This document shows, piece by piece, positions 44,920 to 52,918 of a DNA stretch of 64,000 nucleotides (its first letter is position 1; each line of letters starts with the position of its first letter). The stretch covers positions 3,799,501 to 3,863,500 of the forward strand of contig NZ_AP018449.1 in assembly GCF_003966895.1 (NCBI RefSeq), given 5' to 3'. The notes beneath the pieces were generated by a model. That model saw nothing but the letters and a program-made list of their open reading frames with translations. It searched no databases and had not been told where the DNA came from. Origin of the DNA: Methylomusa anaerophila. GTDB lineage: Bacteria > Bacillota > Negativicutes > Sporomusales > Sporomusaceae. Both the position numbers and the translations under genes were made by a program.

Positions 44920-45846
44920 ATGTTGCACGAGTTTCGTGTTGGTGACCAAATTAGGCACGTGAGTTTTTTAAGACTGCAAAAATCCGGTGTCGCCGCTAGT
45001 GGAGGAATGTTCGCCAGAGGCAGCTTGAGTGATAAAAGCGGCACACTAAATTTTATCACCTTTAATCAGGAAGTTGTCGAGTTTTTAAAAGAGTTGAGCA
45101 GCCAAGTTGTGGTTGTACATGGAACAGTTCAGGCAGATCGTTATGGCGGTGACGGCGCCCGGCAGGTTGTTGTGGAAAGGCTTGAACTGCCGACGGAAGA
45201 CGAAGACTTATCTCATTTAATTCCAAGCACAACGAAAGATATCGACTTCTATAAACAATTACTCCAAGAGCTCATTGCCGGCATAAGCAAACCGCATCTG
45301 AAAGGACTCTTGACAAGTCTTTTTTCGGGAGATACATATAAAAAGTTTGTGAAGAGTCCGGCAGCTATGAGTTACCATCATGCTTATACCGGTGGATTAT
45401 TGGAACACTCCGTGGATGTAGCCAGATTGGCACAGGCGATGGCAAGGGAGTGTCCAGGGGTTGAGCCTGATTTTGTTGTAGCCGGCGCCTTGCTCCATGA
45501 TATCGGTAAAATAAGAGAACTTTCCCCGGATGTTGGTTTTGAATATACAGAGGTTGGGCGTTATATCGGACATTTAACCTTAGGCGCCTTAATGGTTGAA
45601 AAGGTCATGACTAAAGTTCAGGACTTTCCCAGGCAGGATGCCTTGAACCTTATGCATATCCTTCTGTCTCATCACGGATCCATGGATAAGGGATCACCGG
45701 TTGGCTGCGTAACGAAAGAAAGCCTGATTGTTCACTATGCCGACGAACTAAATGCTGTATTGAATCAATTTGATGAGCTGGAAAAGAACAACAAAGGGGA
45801 ATGGCAGTATCACAAAATGTTAGGACGGCAAGTACGAGTAAAATGA
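44920..45846 (+). CDS. YhaM-type 3'-5' exoribonuclease (OB and HD domains)
   Basis: This 308-residue protein has an N-terminal OB fold (FLRLQKSGVAASGGMFARGSLSDKSG) and a C-terminal HD phosphohydrolase-like domain (YHHAYTGGLLEHSVDVARLA, LLHDIGKIRE, LLSHHG). This architecture defines the YhaM exonuclease family, which trims RNA or DNA 3' ends in Firmicutes. ATG 44920 follows GGGAGAAAAG. It lies after the thi operon and before rnpB. Confidence 0.88.
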   Translation: MLHEFRVGDQIRHVSFLRLQKSGVAASGGMFARGSLSDKSGTLNFITFNQEVVEFLKELSSQVVVVHGTVQADRYGGDGARQVVVERLELPTEDEDLSHLIPSTTKDIDFYKQLLQELIAGISKPHLKGLLTSLFSGDTYKKFVKSPAAMSYHHAYTGGLLEHSVDVARLAQAMARECPGVEPDFVVAGALLHDIGKIRELSPDVGFEYTEVGRYIGHLTLGALMVEKVMTKVQDFPRQDALNLMHILLSHHGSMDKGSPVGCVTKESLIVHYADELNAVLNQFDELEKNNKGEWQYHKMLGRQVRVK

Positions 45847-45920
45847 ACTTTTCACTTTAAAGCAACAATATAGCTTGAATTCCGGTTTAGTTTATGATAA
45901 TATATAGTTCTTAATAATAA

Positions 45921-46282
45921 GGCGAATGAGTACGAAAGATGATCGCGGATGCTGAGGCATACGAGGAAAGTCCGAGCTCCATAGGGCAGGGTGCTGGATA
46001 ACGTCCAGCGAGGGTGACCTTAGGGATAGTGCCACAGAAATGTAAACCGCCTGGGAAGCCAGGCAAGGATGGAACGGTGCGGTAAGAGCGCACCAGCAGT
46101 CAGGTGACTGGCTGGCTAGGTAAACCCCACCCGGAGCAAGACCGAATAGGGAAGGGATGAAGCTGCCCGCTGATCCTTCCGGGTTGTGTCGCTAGAGCCG
46201 CCAGGCAACTGTCGGCCAAGATAAATGATCATCTCCGTGGAAAAAACGGAACAGAACTCGGCTTATTGACTACTCATCCGCA
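45921..46282 (+). ncRNA. rnpB: RNase P RNA component, class A
   Basis: Universal blocks appear in order: GAGGAAAGTCCGAGCTCC, CCACAGAAA...AAACCGCC, GGTAAGAGCGCACCAGC, AGATAAATGATCATC and ACAGAACTCGGCTTA. The 5' ATGAGTA and 3' TACTCAT pair as helix P1. This RNA is the catalytic subunit that matures tRNA 5' ends. A -10-like TAATAT with an upstream TTGAAT (45875) may be its promoter. Confidence 0.95.
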
Positions 46283-46323
46283 ATATTAAGAAGACTATTT
46301 TTAAAAACTATCTAGAAACTATA

Positions 46324-46351
46324 TAGACAAACCTAAGTTTTGTGTTATAAT
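46324..46351 (+). promoter_or_regulatory. Promoter of glnA
   Basis: TAGACA at 46324 and TATAAT at 46346 are spaced by 16 bases. This places the transcript start near 46358 and gives a leader of about 135 bases. Confidence 0.6.
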
Positions 46352-46357
46352 TACATC

Positions 46358-46451
46358 ATATGGTAAGGTGATGTTTTCATACCGTGGTCAGGCAATGGCG
46401 CCGTTGAGATGTTTGGGTTTAAAACCGAAACACTTGTCGGTGTCTTTTTTT
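46358..46451 (+). promoter_or_regulatory. Structured glnA leader, candidate ANTAR-type antiterminator
   Basis: At 46388-46407 a hairpin (TCA-GGC / GCC-GT-TGA) closes a six-base loop AATGGC with A at position 1 and G at position 4, the loop pattern bound by ANTAR antitermination proteins. A second stem (GTTTGGGTTT with AAAACCGAAAC) is followed by a terminator-like hairpin ending in seven T residues (46445-46451). The two downstream stems cannot coexist. ANTAR control of glnA is known in Firmicutes, but the second loop here does not show A1/G4, so the class is tentative. Confidence 0.4.
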
Positions 46452-46492
46452 ATATATTTACAATTTTTACAATCAGAAGCAGGAGGTAAAGG

Positions 46493-47926
46493 ATGATGAG
46501 TATGACTGTGCAAGAAGTATTAGCACTTGCCAAAACCAAAGGGGCCCAGTTCGTAGATTATAAGTTTATTGACCTTCCCGGTGTTTGGCAGCACAAAACA
46601 GTTCCTATCAGTGAATTTGATGAATCGGTTTTTACTGAGGGTACAGGTTTTGACGGTTCCAGTATCCGCGGTTTTCAGGGTATTGAAGAAAGTGATATGT
46701 TGCTGATTCCTGATCCGGGTACCGCAATTATTGATCCTTTCATGAAACTCCCCACTTTGAGCTTAATCTGTAATGTTGTATCCCCTGATAAAGTTAGCTA
46801 TAGCCGCGACGCTCGTTACATAGCACAAAAGGCGGAAGCCTATTTGAAAAAATCCGGTATTGCCGATACCAGCTACTGGGGTCCGGAAGCTGAATTCTTC
46901 CTGTTTGATGATGTACGCTATGACGCTACCCAAAATACAGCTTATTATGCCGTAGATTCCGAAGAAGCGATTTGGAACACCGGCAAAAGTGAAAATCCCA
47001 ATCTTGGCTACAAGATTCGGAATAAAGAAGGATATTTGCCTGTTCCCCCGGCAGATGCCACCCATGACATCCGGTCGGAAATGTCCGCAGTTTTAGAAAG
47101 CTTAGGCATACAGGTAGAAGCCCATCATCACGAAGTTGCTACCGCTGGCCAAGGCGAAATTGATATGCGGTTTGACACTCTAACTACTATGGGTGACAAA
47201 CTAATGCTGTTTAAATATGTGGTCAGAAATGTAGCCAAACTTCATGGAAAAGTAGCTACCTTCATGCCGAAACCGTTGTTCGGCGATAACGGCAGCGGTA
47301 TGCATGTGCATCAGAGTCTTTGGGGCAACGGCAGTCCATTGTTTTTCGACTCTAACAACTATGCTCAACTCAGCCAAACTGCTTTATATTACATTGGCGG
47401 TCTTTTAACACATGCTTCCGCGCTTCTGGCTATTTCCTCACCGACCACTAATTCTTACAAGCGGCTGGTACCAGGTTATGAAGCACCGGTTAACATTGCC
47501 TTCTCCGCCCGTAACCGCAGTGCCGCTATCAGGATTCCCATGTATTCCAACAATCCCAAGGCAAAACGTATTGAATTCCGCCCGCCCGATCCTTCTTGCA
47601 ATCCCTATTTGGCCTTTGCAGCGATGCTTATGGCCGGTATTGACGGAATCAAAAATAAAATCGATCCGGTTGCAGCCGGGTTCGGGCCGTTGCAAGTCAA
47701 TATCTACGAATTGTCACCGGAAGAAAAAGCTAAAGTTAAGAGCGTACCCGGCTCCCTGGAAGGGGCGCTTAAAGCATTGGAAGACGACCATGCCTTCTTA
47801 TTGGAAGGCGGAGTATTTACACAAGACCTTCTGGAAACCTGGATTTCGTACAAATACGCCAATGAAGTCGATGCAGTACGCCTACGTCCGCATCCCATAG
47901 AGTACAAACTTTATTTTGACATTTAA
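46493..47926 (+). CDS. glnA: Glutamine synthetase, type I-beta-like
   Basis: This 477-residue type I glutamine synthetase has [59 protein letters not shown] and [13 protein letters not shown]. It carries the insertion of the beta subtype ([10 protein letters not shown]...[14 protein letters not shown]). It also has a tyrosine in NIYELSPEE near residue 404, where proteobacterial enzymes are adenylylated. Bacillus enzymes are of the alpha type and lack both. It assimilates ammonium. The start ATG follows AGGAGGT. It is regulated by its structured leader. Confidence 0.96.
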   Translation: MMSMTVQEVLALAKTKGAQFVDYKFIDLPGVWQHKTVPISEFDESVFTEGTGFDGSSIRGFQGIEESDMLLIPDPGTAIIDPFMKLPTLSLICNVVSPDKVSYSRDARYIAQKAEAYLKKSGIADTSYWGPEAEFFLFDDVRYDATQNTAYYAVDSEEAIWNTGKSENPNLGYKIRNKEGYLPVPPADATHDIRSEMSAVLESLGIQVEAHHHEVATAGQGEIDMRFDTLTTMGDKLMLFKYVVRNVAKLHGKVATFMPKPLFGDNGSGMHVHQSLWGNGSPLFFDSNNYAQLSQTALYYIGGLLTHASALLAISSPTTNSYKRLVPGYEAPVNIAFSARNRSAAIRIPMYSNNPKAKRIEFRPPDPSCNPYLAFAAMLMAGIDGIKNKIDPVAAGFGPLQVNIYELSPEEKAKVKSVPGSLEGALKALEDDHAFLLEGGVFTQDLLETWISYKYANEVDAVRLRPHPIEYKLYFDI

Positions 47927-47947
47927 AAAAATACTTCAAAAATACAG

Positions 47948-47982
47948 AGAAAGCGTTAGTTTCGTCTAACGCTTTCTTTTTT
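47948..47982 (+). terminator. Terminator after glnA
   Basis: AGAAAGCGTTAG and CTAACGCTTTCT (12 bp) enclose a 6-base loop and are followed by TTTTT. The following 200 bases up to the next gene show no other feature. Confidence 0.93.
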
Positions 47983-48190
47983 ATGACCAATTGCCGTAAA
48001 ATAGATTTTTTAACCATATCTTATGCTGGTGAAGAAGGATAAATACATTCTACAAGGAATATATTATAATCGTGTCCCTCAATAGCGTCCAAAACACATA
48101 AATATTAGCTTTGTCTTTAATAGCTGGATCCGGCATTCTGTCTTTGGTCGTCAAATAGGGCAACATGATAAATATAACGAGGTGGAAAAT

Positions 48191-50101
48191 ATGGTGAAAG
48201 ATTTGTTGTACGTGATCCCGGCCGGCAAGTATGGCAAAGAAGATCTGGTTAATCTCCTGAAGAATCATCCCGAGATAAAATTTGTCTCTCTTGTTGGTAT
48301 TGATTTGGCGGGTAATGACACTGACGAAAAAATACCCATTCAATTATTTTTAAAAAATGTTGATGATTTTTTCGCCGGCAGTGCAGTGCAGACTGATGGA
48401 TCTTCCGTCGTGTTAACAGGCGTTGCCACATTGAACAATGCCAAGGTTGACATGATAGCTGATCCAAATGTTAATTGGCCTGTTGACTATAACTACGAAT
48501 TGACCGATGAAGAGACCGGTAAACCGGTCGGCACTCTCCGCATTCCGTCTTTCTTGGTTCATAACGGTGTCCGTGTTGATTCCCGTTCCATACTGGCTCA
48601 AAGCCTGGAATATATAAAATCTGAACTTCTTTCACTGTTTAAAAGGAATACCAAAATTGCCGGTATAGAGCATGTCAGTGCTGATGAAATTGAAGATGTG
48701 GTCTTTACTTCGGCGACTGAGCTTGAATTCTGGGTTAAAACTCCGGCCAACAAAGCCGAAGTTGAAGAACTTTCCGCTTCTCAGGTTATGCAGGAACAGT
48801 ACTGGCAGCGTACCCGCGGCAATGTACGCACGGCGATGGAACAGGCGATTTTAATGCTGGCAAAGTACGGCCTTGAACCGGAGATGGGGCATAAGGAAGT
48901 TGGCGGTGTAAAAGCTAAAATTGATGAAGCCGGTCATCTCAGCCATGTTATGGAACAGCTTGAAATCGACTGGAAATTCGCCAATGCTATTCAAGCTGCC
49001 GATAATGAACTTCAAGCCCGTATCATTATAAAAGAGGCTTTCCGGTCGAATGGACTGGACGTAACCTTTAAGGCTAAACCAATTATTGGTATTGCCGGCA
49101 ACGGGGAACATACTCACGTTGGCATTGCGGCAAAACTAAAATCAGGTAAAATTATTAACCTGTTCTCGCCTGCCGATATGTCCAAGTATTTTCTGAGTGC
49201 GATTGGTTATGGAGCAATCATGGGCCTCCTCAAAAACTACGAGGTTGTGAATCCGTTCATTTCTTCCACCAATGACTCTCTCAACCGGTTGAAACCCGGC
49301 TTTGAAGCGCCGGTATGCATCGTAACTTCTCTTGGTCACGATCCGGCAGTTCCTTCCCGCAACCGCACCATTCTCGCCGGTCTGGTTCGTGATGTCGCTA
49401 GTCCTCTTGCCACCCGTTTCGAAGTTCGCGCCCCCAATCCTTATACCAATACTTATATTGCTTTGACAACAATTTACTTAAGTATGTTCGATGGAATTAA
49501 GGCTTGCATTGAAGCTGGCAAGTCCGTTGAGGAACTTGACGCTGAACTGTCCAAAGATGCTGGAACAGCAGGCTTCTATCTTGAAAAAGACCGCGCTTAT
49601 CGCAGTGAGCATGACGTATTTGAGGATTATACGGCTGAAACAAGGGACCGCCTGTTTAGCAAGCCGCCGGCAACTGTTTGGGAAAACATGAATAATCTAA
49701 AAAAATATCCGGAAAAAGTAAAAGTCATTACTGCCGGCAATGTATTGCGGCCTGAACTGGTAGAAGCTTTTGTGGCCGGTGCTTTGATCCGCTGGAAAAC
49801 CGAGCTATTAAACCGCATTATTCCTGAGAATCTGTCAATTGTTACCGATGCATGTCGTCTCCATGATACGGAAGCAACTGATTTGGATCTTCATAATTGG
49901 GAAAAAATCAACTCTCTCAGAGTATACTTGGCCAAAGACAGCGTTGCCCAAAAGAGTATTTTCACTCAAATCAGAGACGCTATATCCACGGGGGACTTCG
50001 ATACTGCTTCCAAACTGCAGATAGAAATGACCGACAAAATTGATGAACTCAAAGCCCTTTACTTACAATACAGGAAAAACATGATCCATATTTGTAACTG
50101 A
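48191..50101 (+). CDS. Divergent long glutamine synthetase paralogue
   Basis: This 636-residue protein has the glutamine synthetase core: a beta-grasp-like start, TSATELEFWV for EAEFF, MGHKEVGGVKAKID for HHEVA, IGIAGNGEHTHVGIA for NGSGMH and FEAPVCIVTSLGHDP. It also has about 120 extra C-terminal helical residues (from KKYPEKVKVITAG). The length lies between type I (about 450) and type III (about 720). The substrate may not be glutamate plus ammonium. ATG 48191 follows AGGTGG. It follows glnA but has its own terminator-isolated unit. Confidence 0.88.
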   Translation: MVKDLLYVIPAGKYGKEDLVNLLKNHPEIKFVSLVGIDLAGNDTDEKIPIQLFLKNVDDFFAGSAVQTDGSSVVLTGVATLNNAKVDMIADPNVNWPVDYNYELTDEETGKPVGTLRIPSFLVHNGVRVDSRSILAQSLEYIKSELLSLFKRNTKIAGIEHVSADEIEDVVFTSATELEFWVKTPANKAEVEELSASQVMQEQYWQRTRGNVRTAMEQAILMLAKYGLEPEMGHKEVGGVKAKIDEAGHLSHVMEQLEIDWKFANAIQAADNELQARIIIKEAFRSNGLDVTFKAKPIIGIAGNGEHTHVGIAAKLKSGKIINLFSPADMSKYFLSAIGYGAIMGLLKNYEVVNPFISSTNDSLNRLKPGFEAPVCIVTSLGHDPAVPSRNRTILAGLVRDVASPLATRFEVRAPNPYTNTYIALTTIYLSMFDGIKACIEAGKSVEELDAELSKDAGTAGFYLEKDRAYRSEHDVFEDYTAETRDRLFSKPPATVWENMNNLKKYPEKVKVITAGNVLRPELVEAFVAGALIRWKTELLNRIIPENLSIVTDACRLHDTEATDLDLHNWEKINSLRVYLAKDSVAQKSIFTQIRDAISTGDFDTASKLQIEMTDKIDELKALYLQYRKNMIHICN

Positions 50102-50142
50102 GTCTAACACCCCAATCGCAGTTGAGGTCGTAGACTGTAGAT

Positions 50143-50185
50143 AAACCCGCTTTTATTGCCTCATGGCTTGAAAACGGGTTTTATT
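50143..50185 (+). terminator. Terminator after the long glutamine synthetase
   Basis: AAACCCG-C-TTTT pairs with AAAA-CGGGTTT across a loop of about 15 bases, followed by TATTA. Confidence 0.75.
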
Positions 50186-50280
50186 ACATTGTTAAGCTGA
50201 GACAAGGAATTTCGTAATTTTTATGGAATATAAATTATAAAGCTATATTTTAGAATAAGTCGGGGGAGGTATATACCGTT

Positions 50281-50793
50281 ATGGAAAAAAACACGTGCGA
50301 TAGCAACCGTTTGTTTAGTGATTTAGAAGGTCTAAGAATCAGTATGGATATTGAAGCCCGCGGCCGGGACTTTTACAAGCAGGCGTATGAAAGAGCGGAA
50401 AAAAAAGAGCATAAAGAGCTGTTTTTGCTGCTTATGAATGATGAAATTCACCATTTGGAAAAATTCACTCGTTTATATAATCAATTTAAAGAAAATAAAG
50501 CCGCATATAATGATGAGTATTTGTTTGACGCTGACATTTCCCGGTATCTAACCGTTTTGGCTGAAGCTCACATATTTCCGCAAGACAAATCTAAAAATGT
50601 GCTGCCGGAACTGAAAAGTATGGCCGACATTCTGAAATCGGCCATACAAGATGAAAAGGATTCCATTTTATTTTATGATGCCCTGTCAAAATGTGCGAAA
50701 TTTGAAGAAGCGAAACAAGTTTTTAATGTCTTAAAGGCAGAAGAACAGACTCACGTCGTGAAACTCCGGGAAATGTTTGATGGCTGGGCTTAA
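50281..50793 (+). CDS. Ferritin-like / rubrerythrin-type diiron protein
   Basis: This 170-residue four-helix protein has paired E and E-x2-H motifs (DIEARGRDFYKQA, NDEIHHLEKF, IQDEKDSILFYDAL, AEEQTHVVKLREMF). This pattern gives a diiron site as in rubrerythrins. There is no C-terminal rubredoxin domain (no C-x2-C), so it is a stand-alone erythrin. In anaerobes such proteins act in peroxide defence or iron handling. Its start follows GGGGGAGG, and it is flanked by terminators. Confidence 0.85.
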   Translation: MEKNTCDSNRLFSDLEGLRISMDIEARGRDFYKQAYERAEKKEHKELFLLLMNDEIHHLEKFTRLYNQFKENKAAYNDEYLFDADISRYLTVLAEAHIFPQDKSKNVLPELKSMADILKSAIQDEKDSILFYDALSKCAKFEEAKQVFNVLKAEEQTHVVKLREMFDGWA

Positions 50794-50841
50794 ACAACTT
50801 TTCTCCCATATTTATCGCAATGATTATTTCGATCTTGTTTT

Positions 50842-50870
50842 AAATAGCGCGTTACGGCGCTATTTTTTTT
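50842..50870 (+). terminator. Terminator after the ferritin-like gene
   Basis: AAATAGCGC and GCGCTATTT enclose a short loop and are followed by TTTTT. Confidence 0.92.
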
Positions 50871-51022
50871 TGAAAAATTTTGTAGTAAAAAATCAATCTA
50901 GCAGGATTTTTTGTAATCTATATAAAATCTAAAAAAGATTTACATTAGGGACTATTTTCTTTTGGTTAAATGTGGTATTTTTAAAATATACTTATTCTTT
51001 AACCAAAGGAGCAGGGTTACAC

Positions 51023-51520
51023 ATGGAATCCTTAGATAATCGTCTAATTGCAGTAAATCATGCAATGAAGAATTGTAAAAACCGACGCCTGTTTGAGCGC
51101 TACCAAACCATAAAACTTTACTTGGAAGGTTATGATGTTCCTCAGATCGCCAAAATCACCGGTCGTTGTTTGAAAACAGTCTACAATTTTCTCAACGCCT
51201 ATCAGACCGGTGGCCTTAAGGCCCTTGCAATGAACTTCTCTCCTGGCAGACCCTCTTTTCTTACCAAGGAACAAAAACAAGAAATTCTTGATGTCCTGAT
51301 CCATAAAAGACCCGAGGATGTAGGTTTTCCGGCAGAGATGAACTGGACAGGACCCATCCTTAGAGAATGGATAATTCGCACCTTTAATGTAGAATATTCT
51401 CGAAGTGGAACCAATGTATTATTGCACGAACTGGGCTTTACCTGTACTCGTCCAACCTATACTCTTGCTCATGCTGACCCAATTCAACAAGAAGAATTCA
51501 AAAAAAATGGGAAACCCTGA
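51023..51520 (+). CDS. IS630 transposase, N-terminal frame (DNA-binding part)
   Basis: This 165-residue frame starts at ATG 51023 after AAGGAGCAGG. Its first half is a helix-turn-helix (LYLEGYDVPQIAKITGRCLKTVYNFL) and the second an IS630 linker with WTGPILREWI and NVLLHELGFT. It ends shortly after an A8 run at 51500-51507, where a -1 slip joins it to the catalytic frame. Confidence 0.88.
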   Translation: MESLDNRLIAVNHAMKNCKNRRLFERYQTIKLYLEGYDVPQIAKITGRCLKTVYNFLNAYQTGGLKALAMNFSPGRPSFLTKEQKQEILDVLIHKRPEDVGFPAEMNWTGPILREWIIRTFNVEYSRSGTNVLLHELGFTCTRPTYTLAHADPIQQEEFKKNGKP

Positions 51521-52062
51521 GAGCCGATCTTTTGCATGACAAAGTTGATCGTATTTTGTTTCAGGATGAATCTATGATTCGGGATTATCAGGCTATCGCC
51601 CGTACTTGGTTTCCAAAAGGGCAGCAACGCATTATCCCAACTTACGGTAAGCATCAAGGTATTAAACTTTTAGGCACGCTTGACTATGAAAGCGGCGAAA
51701 TCTTTGTAATCGAAAGTGACCGTTATGATGCCGAGGTCTTTTTGTCCTTTCTACAGCAGATCCTTTTGAAGTATCCAGGGGAAAGAATTGTAATCATTCT
51801 CGATAATGCCAGAATTCATCATGCCAATCTCTTACAGCCATTCTTAAAGAGTAACAAGGATCGTCTTACCCTTGTTTTTTTGCCGCCTTACAGTCCCAAT
51901 CTTAATCTAATTGAAGAATTCTGGGGCTGGCTCAAGCATTCTTGTATCTACAACGTTTTTTATCACTCAACCAATGAAATTCGCCAAAGGATTCAAAGGT
52001 TTGTCGCTCAAATCAATCAAATGCCTTTAAAGGTCATTGATAGGTTGTGTTGTTCTTTGTAA
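51508..52062 (+). CDS. IS630 transposase, C-terminal DDE catalytic frame
   Basis: This is the -1 frame continuation, about 184 residues, read as WETLRADLLHDKVDRILFQDES from 51508. Catalytic acidic residues are visible: D in LFQDES, D in ILDNARIHHA and E in SPNLNLIEEFWGWLK, the DDE triad of the IS630/Tc1 superfamily. No convincing ribosome site precedes an internal start, so expression by frameshifting from the first frame is likely. Its stop lies in the right inverted repeat. Confidence 0.86.
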   Translation, partial: WETLRADLLHDKVDRILFQDESMIRDYQAIARTWFPKGQQRIIPTYGKHQGIKLLGTLDYESGEIFVIESDRYDAEVFLSFLQQILLKYPGERIVIILDNARIHHANLLQPFLKSNKDRLTLVFLPPYSPNLNLIEEFWGWLKHSCIYNVFYHSTNEIRQRIQRFVAQINQMPLKVIDRLCCSL

Positions 52063-52138
52063 ATCTTTAATAGATTGTATATATATCAAATTATATTAAC
52101 ATTCCAATAAAAATAATTATCTAACGGAGGATGATACC

Positions 52139-52810
52139 ATGGAAGTTAAAACCGATTTGCTGGAAAAAGGTGCAATTATACAGCGTGATAAAGAAACATA
52201 TGCTATTGCTCCCCATATTCCCGGTGGAATTATTCTTGATCCTTCAATCCTGCGTAAAATTGCGGATGTGGCAGAAAAATACGCGGCCAAAGCGCTGAAA
52301 GTAACTTCGGCGCAACGCATCGCAATCGTTGGCATTCCGGAAGACAAAATCGACAGCGCCTGGGATGATCTGGGAATGGATAAAGGTGCTGCCGTAGGTC
52401 TTTGTGTTCGCAGCATAAAAATATGTCCGGCTGCACATTTTTGTAAGCGTGCTCAGCAAGACGGCGTGACTTTAGGTCTAGCACTCGATAAGATTTATCA
52501 TGGAATGGAGCTCCCAGGCAAACTTAAAATAGGAGTCAGCGGCTGTACAAATTCTTGCGCCGAATCAGCCCTAAAAGATGTTGGCCTTATTGGCACTCCC
52601 AAAGGCTATAGAGTATACATCGGCGGTAGCGCTGGTTCCAGGCCGAGAATTGCCGATTTATTGACGGAACAAGTAGTGCAGGAAGACGTTTTGCCCCTGG
52701 TTGCAAAAATAATTGATTATTATAAAGCCAATGCCCGTAAACATGAAAGAATAGGTATGATGATCGACCGTCTTGGTTTCGATACGGTTAAAGAAGAAAT
52801 TCTAAGATAA
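52139..52810 (+). CDS. Small siroheme nitrite/sulfite reductase-like protein
   Basis: This 223-residue protein has one ferredoxin-like half (residues 1-80) and the siroheme/4Fe-4S motif: C-x5-C (CPAAHFC) near residue 100 and C-x3-C (GCTNSCAES) near 136. This matches the low-molecular-weight sulfite/nitrite reductase group of strict anaerobes, about 220 residues against more than 500 for full assimilatory enzymes. The physiological substrate is unknown. An AACGGAGG ribosome site precedes the ATG. The IS630 element ends 59 bases upstream and may have displaced or supplied the promoter. Confidence 0.85.
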   Translation: MEVKTDLLEKGAIIQRDKETYAIAPHIPGGIILDPSILRKIADVAEKYAAKALKVTSAQRIAIVGIPEDKIDSAWDDLGMDKGAAVGLCVRSIKICPAAHFCKRAQQDGVTLGLALDKIYHGMELPGKLKIGVSGCTNSCAESALKDVGLIGTPKGYRVYIGGSAGSRPRIADLLTEQVVQEDVLPLVAKIIDYYKANARKHERIGMMIDRLGFDTVKEEILR

Positions 52811-52814
52811 ACTA

Positions 52815-52843
52815 AAAACGTCCGGTATCGGCCGGACGTTTTA
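52815..52843 (+). terminator. Terminator after the siroheme reductase gene
   Basis: ACGTCCGG and CCGGACGT enclose TATCGG and are followed by TTTA. Confidence 0.88.
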
Positions 52844-52918
52844 GCTTGTCCGGGGTGGAAATTTTATTTGTTTAGCAGTATACTTTTTTTAATAGGTTAT
52901 TGAGAGGAGGCGGGGGAA

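Larger units (their letters stand above)
50922..52080 (+). mobile_element. IS630-family insertion sequence
   Basis: This element of about 1.16 kb has 23-bp terminal inverted repeats (left 50922-50944, right 52058-52080 in complement; 20 of 23 positions agree, core AAGATTTACA). TA-rich sequence flanks both ends, as expected for the TA target of IS630/Tc1. It holds a transposase in two overlapping frames joined at an A8 tract. Both ends and both halves look intact, so it may be active. It lies between the ferritin-like gene and the siroheme reductase gene. Confidence 0.9.
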
